This document shows, in pieces, positions 19,488 through 31,441 of a DNA stretch of 64,000 nucleotides; within the stretch, counting starts at the first letter, position 1; each line of letters opens with the position of its first letter. The DNA is from Paraphoma chrysanthemicola (lineage: Eukaryota > Ascomycota > Dothideomycetes > Pleosporales > Phaeosphaeriaceae). Both the position numbers and the translations under genes were made by a program. Under the pieces are notes generated by a model. That model was not told where the DNA came from. It worked only from the letters and a program-made list of their open reading frames with translations, and ran no database searches. The DNA lies in the NCBI GenBank assembly GCA_020744225.1, contig JAGMWG010000005.1, forward strand, positions 1 through 64,000. The letters run 5' to 3'.

Positions 19488-21348
19488 TCACAGCCGCAAG
19501 AACGTCTTGTAGCTCGCGTTCTCCGTAACCTCCTTATACGGATATCCGATCTCTCTCAAAAACGACTCTAGCTTTGCACTCTCTTCTTGCTTGCACTGTA
19601 TACCGGCCAAGATCTTGGCGACATCGCCGCCGTAATTCCTGTAATGGAAGAGGCTGATGTTCATGCCGGGCTGGAGTGTGTGTAGGAACTTGAACAATGC
19701 GCCCCCTCGTTCGGGAAATTCAAACATGAAAATGTGTTCATCAGTGGCACTACTGCGACCACCTACCAAATATCTGAGATGCGACTTGACCAGCTCGTCC
19801 TGTGAGAGGTCCACGGCAGTCATGCCTTCGGCAGCGAGGCGATCAATGAGGTCCGGGAGATCGCGCGCACGAGTTGCGGCCTTCAGTTCGACACCGACGA
19901 GGATGTTCGCCTCCTCTGGTCCAGAATAGCGATAGCTGAACTCTGTAACAGCCATGGGATGGATGATGGAGACGAGCTTGGCGAATGCGCCTGGCATCTC
20001 AGGGATCGTGACAGAGAGCAGCGCTTCCTTGTTCTCTCCAATGGCTGCGCGCTCGGCGACAAATCGTAAGCGGTCGAAGTTCATGTTGGCACCGCTGGCA
20101 ATAGCAACTAGGCCTCGGTCGCGATCCGGAGATGGGTTGCGAGTGACCCATTTCTTGAGTCCTGCAAGTGCAAGCGCGCCGGCGGGCTCCACAATGGAGC
20201 GCGTGTCTTCGAACATGTCCTTGATGGCCGCACAAGTCTCGTCAGTTGTGACCTGGACGACCTCATCAACCACCTCTTGGCATATGCGGAACGTTTCCTC
20301 GCCGACTGTCTTCACCGCCGCGCCGTCTGCGAACAAGCCAACATCCTTCAGCAGAACGCGCTTGCCCGCCTTGAGCGACTCGACCATGGCGTTGGCATCG
20401 TATTGCTCCACGCCGATGATCTTGACGTGTGGCGCTATGCGCTTGATGTAGATGCCTATGCCAGCTATGAGCCCTCCTCCACCCACGCAGCAAAACACGG
20501 CGCTCAGCTTGGAAAGGTCTGTTTGCCGCAGCAGCTCCATTCCGACAGTGCCTTGTCCAGCAATGACGTATGGGTCGTCGAAAGGTGGTATTGACACCAG
20601 TCCGTGCAGCTTCTCGAGTCGTGTAGCTTCCGCTTTCGCCGCGTCGAAGTCGGCGCCATGTAGGATGACAGAGCCGCCAAGCCGAGACACGTTCTTGTGC
20701 TTGATGTCGGGCGTGCCCGAGGGCATCACGATGGTCGCGGGGATCTTGAGGTGGCGAGCCGAGTATGCGACGCCTTGAGCGTGGTTTCCTGTCTTGCATG
20801 AGCATCGTCATCCGCACAGCGCTCCTTCAATCCATACCAGCGCTGCAGCAGACGACGCCTTTCCACCTATCTTTGGGGTCGAGATGTGCCATTTTGTTGT
20901 ATGCGCCTCGCAGCTTGAAGCTGAAGACGGGCTGGAGGTCCTCTCTCTTGAGCAGAACATTGCTTTCAAGCCGGTTGCTGAGGTTGATCGCATGTGTTAG
21001 GGGAGTCTCTTGGACGACTTCATAGACACGTGATGTGAGGATGAGGCGGAGGTAGTCGGGATAGCCATTGGGGAGCAAGAAGGCTTCGGGAATGACATCG
21101 CTCGTCCTCGAGCCATTCGTCTCGGAAGGCGGACTCGGGTTTGCCGCATATTCGGTAAGAGCTAGGCTGCTGTTCTGTCGTGTGCGAGGCGTGAGAATGC
21201 CATTGGTGCCCGTGTCTGGCGTGGTTGGCCGCGAGTAGTCGGGTACTGTAGTCATTGTGTGTTGGTGTGGATGTAGCTGCCAATGTGAATGCTGACTCTT
21301 CCGCGAGCTCTCCAAATTTTGGGACAACATGTCAATGCGCGCCTGCAT
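19488..21348 (-). CDS. ILV1: Threonine dehydratase (L-threonine ammonia-lyase), two exons
   Basis: Exons 21348-20838 and 20788-19488 with a 49-nt intron (GTATGG ... ACAG) give 603 residues; the yeast enzyme has 576. Splicing joins CCSAG to NHAQGVAYSARHL, the conserved catalytic-domain sequence. The PLP lysine lies in FSFKLRGAYNKM, and the glycine loop that holds the PLP phosphate is VGGGGLIAGIGIY. The C-terminal 170 residues carry two ACT-like regulatory domains (LLSVTIPEMPGAFAKLVSII and IFMFEFPERGGALFKFLHTL) for isoleucine feedback. The enzyme makes 2-oxobutanoate, the first step of isoleucine synthesis, in mitochondria. The first ATG is at 21348; ATGs at 21330 and 21255 are alternatives, and the N-terminal 75 residues are low-complexity and poorly presequence-like. 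Confidence 0.95.
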
Positions 21349-24126
21349 CGGCGACAGGGGTGCGGGCGTCAGGTGGGGTTAGTGGGGGTCTTAAGTTCAT
21401 TCCGTCATCCGACCTCCGATCGGATCACGCTTCCGTCCTCACCTTTATAAGCCGCCGAAGCTGCCAAACCTCGATTTCGACGACATTCCTGTTGTACCAC
21501 AGTCTGCACATACCGCACATTCACATTCCACTTCGACTCTCCGGGAGCTACTCGCACTCATTGCGAGCAATCACCGAGCGCGTGATCCGTCGTGTATACC
21601 TTCACATTTATACGTGTTTGGATCTTCAGACAAGCCAGGGACAGTATGAGCATTCATAAAACTTCGATTATTTGTTTCTCATGTTCCTCATCTCAGACCT
21701 GCTGTGTAGAAACTGTATCCCATATCGTGTGCTTCTCGTATACCCTTCTCAATTCCTGAGCACGGATTTTCTTGTCATCTACACTGAAGTCTTCCAATAC
21801 TCTTGTGGTCGAGCTTTTTACTCCCTCCGCGGACCTTTCCTGTGCTGCGAACCCTGTCCTCGAGGTCTGGAATGTTCAACAGCGCGACGAGTCCGACACC
21901 ACGCAAAAAGCATTGAAGCTTGGTAATGCGCCGTCGCGGTGGGGCTGTATGCTCTCATGGCTTTCGTCCTCAATGCTGTGTTTCCCGGGCTCCTTGTGTC
22001 CATCGGTTGTCTAGTCCGTATAATCATGCGCAAACATCTCTGCCATAGAAGCAATAGAAGGCCCTCTCTATCGTCAGAATCCGTCCGAGCTGCGTAATCG
22101 CCGGATCGGCGGTGCTGGTCGGTCGGTCGATGAGGGGGTCGAGGTAGAGCAAGTGACGGCGGGATGTGTGGTGGGCAGGTCCCAAGAGCAATCACACCCT
22201 TCAATTCTCGAGGGCGGGTCATTCTATTGGTCTTCCTCCGCAGCACCGATGTGCTCCCCACTTCATTTCCCATCACCTCCTCGAATCATCCAGTTGACCC
22301 AACAAATCCTTGCTGTCGTTAAGCAAATGTTGTATGCTTACAGGATCCACATCACCCTCCACGGCGCGTTGGTGGCAGCTGGCATGCTACCACCCCCGCA
22401 GCGCCGCGCTTGACCACTATGGCAGACGCAGCGGCCCTTCGTATAGGTTACGAAATATCGCGCATGTATGACACTCGGCCCGAATGTCCTTCAGCTCGCA
22501 CCGGATTGTGCGCGTTCCAATAACGCCTTGCGCATGTCAGATTCGAAGTGCTGACTCCCGCGTGCGCTCGCAGGATACCGCTTGACGATTCAGCCTACGA
22601 CAGACCAACGAGCTGCCGTAGCTTTAGCGCCGAGTCCCTAATAGAGGTTGTATTGTGCGGAAGTTTAGATGTAATTATGGCCATCTGATAAGAGACTCGA
22701 AGCGCCCTACGCAGCGTCCGTCAGGGCTTCCCGGTCACTCAAGCCTCATGGGCATCAACCGTCGTTGCCTGGCTAACCGTTCAACGGGCGATAATGAACA
22801 TGGCTCCGAGGACTCGATACACGTCTTTATCCGAGTGCGCTTTTACTTGCTGTTTATGGCTTTCGACTATACCGTCGCGCCCATCAGCCAGAGTTGACAG
22901 GATTCCAACCGGTCGCCGTATTGGATTTCTGATCTGCCAGACTGTCCATAGCATAGCCAAACGTGTGCAGACGTAAGCTCTCCGTGGTTGTATAGAACGA
23001 TCGACGCACAACCTCACTTATTCAAATCCAGTTTGATCCTAGTCCGGGTGGGGGAGGTGATCAGACATGCTCGACCCAACGCTCACATGCCACTACTTTT
23101 CCCACACACGGCCGAGGTCGAGCACGTATTTGTTGCCAACCTTTGGCAAGCTGCTCGGATCTGTCATGAGCTTCCACATAGAGTGTTGATTTTTCGCTTC
23201 CAGTGGGTCATGCCATGAGCGCCCTTCGCAGCCACCACGATCGAAACGAGGCGGATCTGCAATCCGGCATCCCGCGAAGATGATGTGAGCCATGTCTCGG
23301 TCAAGGAATCTTGATCATCATTATACCGAGACAGACAGCGATGTAAGTGTCCTCCTCCTCGAATGTTGCTGACCGTGAACACATCTTGTGCGCAGGCAAT
23401 GGGGACCCTAGACAATGATCCGTACGCTTCTACTTGATAGTCCATTATGTTAGTCCGACTAGTCTAATTCTTTAGAGGCTCGTGAACCGGTCTCTTGCAC
23501 GCCGATCATTCATGTACCTTTTCAACCGCCGAAAACATGGACAGCCGGTCTCGTAATCTGTGCTTCATCACATAACCTTGAACCAATAAATATACTCCTA
23601 ACCCCGGCTTGCTAATCACCTCTGATAACCTAATGAGGTCCGAGAACCAAGTTATATTCATTGCCTTTGTTGCTACATTCATCGTCACAGCACTTAGAAA
23701 CATACTAATCAAAGAATATCTGGTAAAACTATGGACTCTTTTGCGGGGCTAGATATTCGAGTGCTATGTGATTACAGGCCTAAGGATGTCAGTTGAAGCT
23801 AGCCCCCTATCGAAACGGACACTTAGAGCTGTTAATTATTAAACAATGCAAAGAATGGCCACTATTCTCTTTGACCAGTTAAGAGAGTGATTCTGACGGA
23901 CGGTATCGTTGTGGACTGAGTAGGGTCTTCTCAGGGGCCAATGGTGAGTGTTGCATAGTATGAACGAGGGCCTGGTTCAAAGGCAGTGTTCACGGAATTT
24001 ATTCTGCACTCCAACTCGCTCAATGTCATTTAGCATTTCCTACCCAACTGAAGGAGCATTGTAACTCCACATCCCTAACGTCTTATTCAAATCACAGATC
24101 GCTCGGGCACCACTCAGCTCGGGCAC
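21349..24126. other. Gene-poor 2.8 kb spacer
   Basis: No frame shows a family motif. Open frames such as 21772-22014 (+) and 21818-22276 (-) overlap each other and look like chance. The first 300 bases are the ILV1 upstream region. Bases 23500-24100 are more AT-rich. I see no transposon hallmark. Confidence 0.4.
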
Positions 24127-26143
24127 CTACACAACGACCTTCCCCTCGTCATGCTGCTTTTCCAATACGGGCTTCTCCATATCACCACCAGCAAGATGCT
24201 CATCACTGTCATGATACACACCAGCACGGCGGAGCAAGTCTGTAAGCCCGACTTCCGCGTGTACTTCCCTCCAGCGCTCCTTCTCGCGCTCCGCAGTGCC
24301 GACCGAGCCGAAAAGAATATCCATTTCTTCGAGCGAGAGTCCTTTGGTCTCGGGGAAGTAAAAGAAGATGAACGCAGCGCCGAGAGTAGTGAGAAGACCG
24401 AAGAATATGTAGGTGCCGTATTTCATGTGCGCGAGCATGTCAGGGGTGACTTGGCCCACCTAGAAAAAGCAGGTTAGCATATGAGCAATCAAGTCCGGCG
24501 GCTATACTTGCGATAAAGTTATTCATCCTGTCACAATTCAGTCAGCGCTTACTCCATTCGTTGTAGTAGTGCTATTGGGGCTGGAGGCGGTGTTTGTGGT
24601 GGGCACGGGATGAAACATACCAATTCGACGACGCTCCCAACGCAATCCCATACGGACGATTCGACATCGGCCAGATCTCCGAAATAACAATCCAGGCACA
24701 TGGTCCCCATGAGTACCCAAAGTGGATGACGAACAGCCAGACCATGACGACAGCAGCCCAACCAGCGCCTTGGTGATTCGGCCAGTCATCCGAGAAACTT
24801 GCGACAATGGCGGCGATGATGAAGTGGCTTATTGCCATGCCGATGGCACCAACAACGAGGACGGGTTTGCGACCCCAGGAGTCGACGTACATAACCGCGG
24901 GGACTGGGTCCGTTAATCACCATTCAACCCGCAAGGAGAAGAGGAGTTCTAAGGGCAAACTTACTTGTCGCAATAAACATGACAATTCCTACAACACCTG
25001 TCGCCAATAGACTGACCGAGTTTGATGACAAACCAAGACCATTGAAGATAGTTGGTGCGTAGTACAAAATGGCGTTAATCCCAGTCCACTGCTGGAAGAA
25101 CATGGTTAGTGTCGCGATGATTACGCGTTTGAACATTCCGCGTGTCGTAAATAAGCTTCCAATCGCTACGAATTGCAACTTAGCCACTGATGTGACGCTC
25201 ATATCTTGGAGATGCGGGAAGTTCTCGCGCAACGATTTCTTCTCAAAGAGTGACTGAGCTTTAATCTCAGCAAACTCGAGCTCGATAAGTTCGTGATCCT
25301 GCGGCAGACCACGTAGACGAGCGAGAACAGCATGGGCATCAGACTCGCGATTGTGGTGGACGAGCCAACGTGGACTAAAGGGCATGAAAATCATTCCCAC
25401 TCCGAGAAGGACAGCGGGAGCGAGTTGCAAGCACAGCGGGACGAGCCATGCTGCTTCTTTCTGGGAGCGGCCGGTGCCGCCAATGAAGTTTGTGCCGTAG
25501 TCGATCCAGAAAGAAATCATGATACCCAATGTAATGCTAAGCTGCTGCAGGCCGACAAGCGCACCGCGAACTTCAGGAGGCGCGATCTCGGCATTGTACA
25601 TGGGTACAATCATACTCAGCGAACCGACGCCCATACCCGTGATGAAACGGCCAGCGAGAATTGCGTTATGTCCTGCGCCAGAGGACGCGGTGCACTGAAT
25701 GATGACTCCAACGATGAAGATTGCGACGTTGACGAGGATGGCATATTTGCGGGACAAAATCTCAGCAAGGAAACCAGAGTACATGGTGCCGAACCAGGCG
25801 CCTAGCTCGAGAATGGCGACGAGCCAGCCTTGCTTAGAGGAGTTCCATTCGAGGGTCTCAGGATCGGAGATGTAGTTGCCCATGTCTGTGGTTGGTCAGT
25901 AATGTTATCATCGCAAGACTGGAGAAGGCTAGACTTACGTAGCTTGAAGGATGTCATGGTCAAGACACCGGAGAATACACCTTGATTGTAACCATAGAGC
26001 AGGCCACCCAGGCAGGCAAAGCATGCAATACCAAAGACGCGAAGGTTCTTGAGAAGGGCCATAGGACCAGAGGCGCCGGAGAGAGCTTTGCGACGCGCCA
26101 GAGCGGCGGCCTCGAACTCAGAAGCTCCAGCGATAGGAGCCAT
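24127..26143 (-). CDS. MFS sugar transporter, five exons with a 16-nt microexon and a GC-AG intron
   Basis: Exons 26143-25939, 25885-24965, 24903-24621, 24527-24512 and 24459-24127 give 585 residues with twelve expected membrane segments. Sugar-porter motifs are FKLHMGNYI after splice 1, GRFITGMGVGSLSMIVP, PRWLVHHNRE, QQWTGINAILYYAPTIF, YVDSWGRKPVL, SEIWPMSNRPYG and PETKGLSLEEMD. Exon 4 is only 16 nt (MNNFI) and is needed to link SSNW to VGQVTPDML as in the family. The intron after it starts GCAAGT and ends TTCTAG, a GC-AG intron. The other introns are GT-AG (53, 61 and 93 nt). The protein should carry hexose or a related sugar at the plasma membrane by proton symport or facilitation; the substrate is not certain. 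Confidence 0.93.
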
Positions 26144-28103
26144 GGTCTTGCTTCAGGTTCGTTAAGTCTGTGGTAATAGACTTCGATTGAGTCCGACAAA
26201 TTTGAGGGTCCGGCTCTTACTATATCCCAATGAATATCCTTAGACCATCAACAGCAGCCAAGGATTGCAAGGAACCAGGACCATATGTACAAATTCTGCG
26301 CCCGGGAATACGGACAAACCATCAAAGTGACACCCCATGTCGGCTAGCATGACTAGGCGCTGAATGGTTGCGCGGGCGAAGCTTTATCGTAGCGGGTAAA
26401 TACACGGTTAAGCTCTACTAGCGGCACGCTTAATTGTGCAACGCTGACGGTTAAGCATTGCATGGCTTCGAATGAAGTAATGCTTGTATCTAGAATAAAA
26501 AGCCTTTTCTGATAATTTAGGCGATTGAGAAAAAGACGAGGCATGCGGATGCGTAATGCAGGCGTCAACTACGGTAGAAGAGATGTGCTACTCGTCAAAA
26601 GACTGCAGTGTCAATGGTCCAGTATATACGCTTTGGACCTCGGAGACCAGGTCGAACGAATGTCGAAGAGATGAGGTAAGAACCTATTGCATAAGCTCTG
26701 CACACGCATCCTTGAGCCCTCAGGCTCGCTCGCAGTAACACGCCCGATGCCAAGGTGCGCGATCCGGAGCTCAATCACGCAGATGGTTAGGCTATCCACG
26801 AGCGTCTTCATACTTACGGTGCATGCATTTGCCGCATCGCGGGGATTGCTGCAGTCAGCCCCCGCCTCGTACTGTTGTGGAGAACAAATATTACAGCCAG
26901 GTGGGGTTGTTGCTCGCAGATCAGCGCATTCTGCCTAAAATCATGACAGCCTGGTCATCTTGCTAAGTAAGCATGGAACGTTGGCGACGCACAATGCGCG
27001 AGCTTGGTCCAGTGCTTGCATGTGATCGGAACTTAGACTGATTTGCGAAGGTTGGAGAAATGGGACGTATGCAGATTACGGAGAGATTTCGAAGCTCGGC
27101 AAGCTTTGACGCTTTCGAATCGAGCTTTCTATGCTCCAATGGGGATTACCACTGGTGTTCTCGGATGTTTGTGTATGGATTCCTTTCTACACGCTTTGAT
27201 ACAACTCTTTCCTTGTACGTTTTGGACACTTACCCGGTTTCTGTTCGTGTTTGTTTTCGTTCCTTTTGCGCTTGCGGTTCACCTGATTATCTTCTTTCGC
27301 GATTATATTAATGTCACATTTGTCGTCTTATGTTGCACTAGTCTGGGTCTGTCGTGACTTTATCATGGTGCCATCCGCAAAATTGCTCCGCCCATATTGA
27401 GATTATGTGTATATAGAGAGAGCGTCTCGCCCTTGGTACCAACATAGTTCAGCTCAATCAATGGTTTGATATCGCGGGGGCTCTTTTTACATTTCTTCAG
27501 AAACGCTGTGCTTTCTGTCGAGGTGGGTTGTGACCAGGGAGTTTGCAGTGTCACGAGCATATCTTCTTTGCCGAAGGCATGGATCCCACTGTAAACGTCC
27601 ACAACAAAGGAATTGACATGAACTCACGATCCCTGGAAACGAAAACAAAACACGGTAAGCAATTGACGAAGTAAGGTCACGAAAAATAGATGGAGAGCTG
27701 CTGGAGGGTATGGATGGATAAGAAATGCCCATCGAAGTATCATTAATGTGACGAACGCATGCGACAAAGGTTATCAGGAGGCACAGACAGAAGTTTGAAC
27801 ATAGTGTTGAAAAGAATTAGCCCAATAGTGTTACTAGATTAATTTACGAAGTAAGTGGCCCCATGGCCACCCAGGGAAGACCACACGAAACAGCGAGTAC
27901 TCGAATTTCAGAAGCCATAAGAGAACAGCATTTATCATTAGGAACTATGCACCATGGCTTAAAGCTTTTTCCCGCTTGCGACACAAGCATGTGGGCAAAG
28001 AACGTGATGACCTGTTGTTACCACGCGGAAGACTCAATATGGCAGTATTAACGTGATTCAACGTTAAGGAGAAAAGCCGCTGCCTGGCCACGTCCGCTGA
28101 CTT
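26144..28103. other. Intergenic 2 kb; one weak minus-strand ORF
   Basis: The upstream region of the sugar transporter. A 79-codon minus frame (27363-27602; MDVYSGIHAFGKEDMLVTLQ) has gene-like codon use but no recognised family and no clear upstream exon. A plus frame at 27043-27357 is rich in Phe/Leu and is probably chance. Confidence 0.3.
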
Positions 28104-29162
28104 CTAACTGCTGAGATGCGTGCGGAAGAACTCGGTGATCCTACCCCACGGGATGAGATCTACACGGTCGTAGAGGTCGACGTGGCCAGCACCTGGGATC
28201 CACAAAAGCTCCTTCGGCTCAGCAGCAAGTCTGTAGGCGTTCTCGCTGAACTCACGGGAGTGGGCGTGATCGCCTGAAATGAAAAGTAAAGGACGCGGCG
28301 AAATGTCCTCAATGTTGTTGAATGGATAGAAATTCGCCAGCTTTACACTGCTTGAGATTGCCGTGCCTGTTGTGATGTTCGGGAACGATCCTGGGGGTGT
28401 GTACTCGCCGCGTGAAGTCCGATAAAAGTCGTAAAACTCGCGGTCGATAGTGGTTGACTCGTTGGTAATAGTAAGCGGCGTGCCTAGGCCATATTCCGAT
28501 GCGCCACCTGCTGCTTCAATCCAGCGTTGCCGTGCTGCCGCAGCTATGATCGCCTTGCGCTGTTCGGGACTTGTTGCATTCCTTAAGCCGTTACGAAAGG
28601 CAGAGCCCATGTCGTACATGCTTGAGGTTGCGATGGCCTTCAGACGTGGATCGATCTTCGCGGCGCTGATGATGTAGGAACCACTTCCACAGATACCGAG
28701 CCCACCGATGCGCTCACGATCGACAAAGTCCTGCAGACCAAGATAGTCCACTGCTGCGCTGAAGGACTCTGCGTAGAGTTCTGGGGCGACTGACTGACGC
28801 GGCTCACCGTCGCTGCCGCCAAAGAAAGCAAGGTCGAGCGCAATGGTAACAAAACCCTGCTCGGCTAACTTGGTGGCGTATAGGTTCGCACTTTGTTCCT
28901 TCACCGCTCCCGCAGGATGGCTGATAACAATAGCTGAATGATTGACGCCGAGATTGTTGGGAGTAAACAGATTGCCCGCGACAATCGTTTTGAACAAATT
29001 GGGAAACGTAATCGGCTGAATCGTCACATTGTTGCTGCGGTAGAAATTATCGGCGCCGAAGGACAGGTTCTGGGCGTTTGCTGACGCTCCGAGCATGGCT
29101 ATCATCATACCCATCTGGGTGATGACTTGTATAGTGGCCTTCATGTTTCTTGAATCGGTCAA
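28104..29162 (-). CDS. Secreted alpha/beta hydrolase, dienelactone-hydrolase-like
   Basis: A single-exon 352-residue protein. The signal peptide is best read from the second ATG at 29144 (MKATIQVITQMGMMIAMLGASANA). The alpha/beta hydrolase core includes HSAIVISHPAGAVKEQS, GFVTIALDLAFFGGSDG and a nucleophile elbow GICGSG with Cys158 in the nucleophile place. The probable triad is completed by D298 (LLFISGDHAHS) and H327 (PGAGHVDLYD). A Cys nucleophile is typical of dienelactone hydrolases, which open lactone rings; most other members use Ser. The protein resembles bacterial YcjY-type hydrolases in layout. Secretion suggests action on an external ester, lactone or conjugate. It lies between a sugar transporter and a beta-glucosidase. 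Confidence 0.8.
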   Translation of the reverse strand: MTDSRNMKATIQVITQMGMMIAMLGASANAQNLSFGADNFYRSNNVTIQPITFPNLFKTIVAGNLFTPNNLGVNHSAIVISHPAGAVKEQSANLYATKLAEQGFVTIALDLAFFGGSDGEPRQSVAPELYAESFSAAVDYLGLQDFVDRERIGGLGICGSGSYIISAAKIDPRLKAIATSSMYDMGSAFRNGLRNATSPEQRKAIIAAAARQRWIEAAGGASEYGLGTPLTITNESTTIDREFYDFYRTSRGEYTPPGSFPNITTGTAISSSVKLANFYPFNNIEDISPRPLLFISGDHAHSREFSENAYRLAAEPKELLWIPGAGHVDLYDRVDLIPWGRITEFFRTHLSS

Positions 29163-31441
29163 TAAGCACGGTTGGGAGTGTCGGCTGTCAAAGGGAACTG
29201 GGTAGTGATACTGCTACTCGCCAGCGACACATTGTTGATCTTATAGCTGATGAAACGACGAGATATTGCAATGCCGCAGTGACATAGCTTGCGTCATTGC
29301 ATGGCCACACTCGGAGGTCAATGACGGAGAGAACAAAAGCAACTGACGTGGGAATGCTGCCTTCACCGGAGTTTGCGTCTCGTGGCTGTCATCTACCTGC
29401 GTTTTCGGAAAACTGGAACTTCGGAGAGAGTTCTGAATTTGGCAATGCGCTGAAATGGTCACCAAATGTAAGTCACTGACAGCTGACCGAGGTGGCGTGC
29501 ACAATGATCCCTAAGCCAGGGGGTATACTGTGGTATCTGGGCAAAGTGGTGTCGGGTGGAGAAGAAGGCCTGGGCGACCACCGGAGCGCATACAAGGGTA
29601 TGAGTTGGCTGAGGATCACTGGTAAGCTGGGTCTTGGGATCATACTAGTATAGTCCCCATTCCGTTGTGTGCCAAGCGTTTCAAGGACACCGCACGGTCT
29701 CCACCGAAACTACTCCGGCCGGGCACTACAGCCACTAATGCAGGCCGCTGACAGCCAAGTGACTTAGTCTTGAGAAATTACTAAGCTCCACCAAAACAAC
29801 GACCAGCAGCCAACTTTATTTCTCCTGCATTTCGAACCCAGGCTAGTATTGAGGTCAAATAACAAACGCGCCTCACAATGACATGGGGTGAGACGCTGTG
29901 TATAGATTACAATCAGGCGTGCAACAAAGGAGGTACGTTAAACAGCATGCTTCACGAATTCTAGGATCTTTCCAAGCACCTGAGTCGACTTCATCAGCGT
30001 GCACGGAAGGAAACAGCGTGATATCTTATGGAACTGTCGTTGTCAGGATTGCAACCGCCTGCGGAAAGATTCTGCTCACCTTTTCGCACATTACCCTCGA
30101 CCGCCGCCGTAATTAGCTCCGGAACGGGTTTCCATAAGCTGTCACATAGTGATCCGTTCAGCCAAGTCATAAAGGCAGAGCAAATCAAGCATTGCCAATC
30201 ATGACTCTAGGCGCGACGTTGCGTCAGAGGAAATGGACAACGCGTCACCTTGACACAGCCTCTTGCACATCCTTAGGGCGTACAGGGATGTAGTGATTGA
30301 TTCTATCGATGCTTTGAGCCCTCAAAAGCCCTTTCAGGACGTCTAAGGCTTTGTAGGCACAAAGACAGGTCTAAGTGACTTCAGCTGCTTTATGGGGGAA
30401 CTTCTCAGAGAACAGCTTCCACATAATCGCGTCCGTTACGACTCTGGCGCCGCTCACAACCAAATATCACATAAAACTTGCAAGGGAGGAGCCCGTCGGG
30501 CTGTTGATGGCCACAAGAACTCCGTGGACAGAGCTAAATGTTGAGACTACGTGTGTACTCATTCGATTTCCTTGCCAAAACGTACGGATACAAGAGGAGA
30601 CCGGTATCACGTAGTTAAATCACTATAGAAGTATGTAGCCAGGGTGACCAAAGTTCCACGGTACGGTGAACGTCATTTCAAGAAATTCTCAGCCTTGAGT
30701 CCCCTTTTCAATGATCATTTTAATATTGCTAGACTGAGCTGTCAGTGAGATAGGGGGCATAGTTGGTATGGATTAAGATAGATTCGTCAACGATCTGGTA
30801 ACGTTCCCCATGGGTATCTCGATTCGACATCTGTTTCGGTCACTTTGCCAGCATTCTCCAATCTTCACTCTCCACGTGGTGCGTCACGCAGCAACGCGAA
30901 AACTCCCTCGAACGCACAGCTTGCTGTTCAAGCTATCAAATGCGACGCGACACTTTCTCAGCGACGCGCTGGAACGCTCTCACGACCTGATTGGACAGCT
31001 GAATTAACGAGAATAGCACCCGTAGCTGACGCGATGAGGACAGTCTCCCTCAACCTCACTCGTGAGGCCCTTGAAAAGCCAAACACGTGGTTTAATGATT
31101 TCATCGGTTGCGGGCGGCATGCTGTCCACGTATGTTCCGATGCTGTCGTTAACGTTACAAATATGCATTCCAGCACATTTAGACTCCTCTACTGCATAAT
31201 ATCAACCACTGTGTGCAACAGGTTGAGTTCCACAAATCTCTTCTGATCTACCACAACCTGCCTCCTGAGCAACTCAAAGGAAAAAACCACCCTTCTCGCC
31301 TTTGGGTCAAAAATTACATTTCTTGCTTAGTAGCGTCTTCATATTGATGGTTCCGGACCTAAAAATATCGTATTCTAGATCTATTGCATCTGTACACCTG
31401 CAACTGTTCTTTTCTTCTATGTTTGTTTGTGCATAGAGATA
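29163..31441. other. Gene-poor 2.3 kb spacer
   Basis: Nothing is recognised on either strand. A plus frame at 30845-31246 (133 codons, including LAVQAIKCDATLSQRRAG) has some coding character but no motif and no splice context I can defend. Confidence 0.35.

Noticed and set aside
20266..20817. 183-codon minus ORF inside ILV1
   Set aside because: Arg/His-rich shifted frame of the threonine dehydratase.
27043..27357. Plus-strand ORF rich in Phe and Leu, apparent membrane protein
   Set aside because: Overlaps another open frame, has no motif, and its bias comes from T-rich DNA.
29815..29850. ttcgaaccc string resembling a tRNA T arm
   Set aside because: No flanking arms or acceptor stem; chance match.
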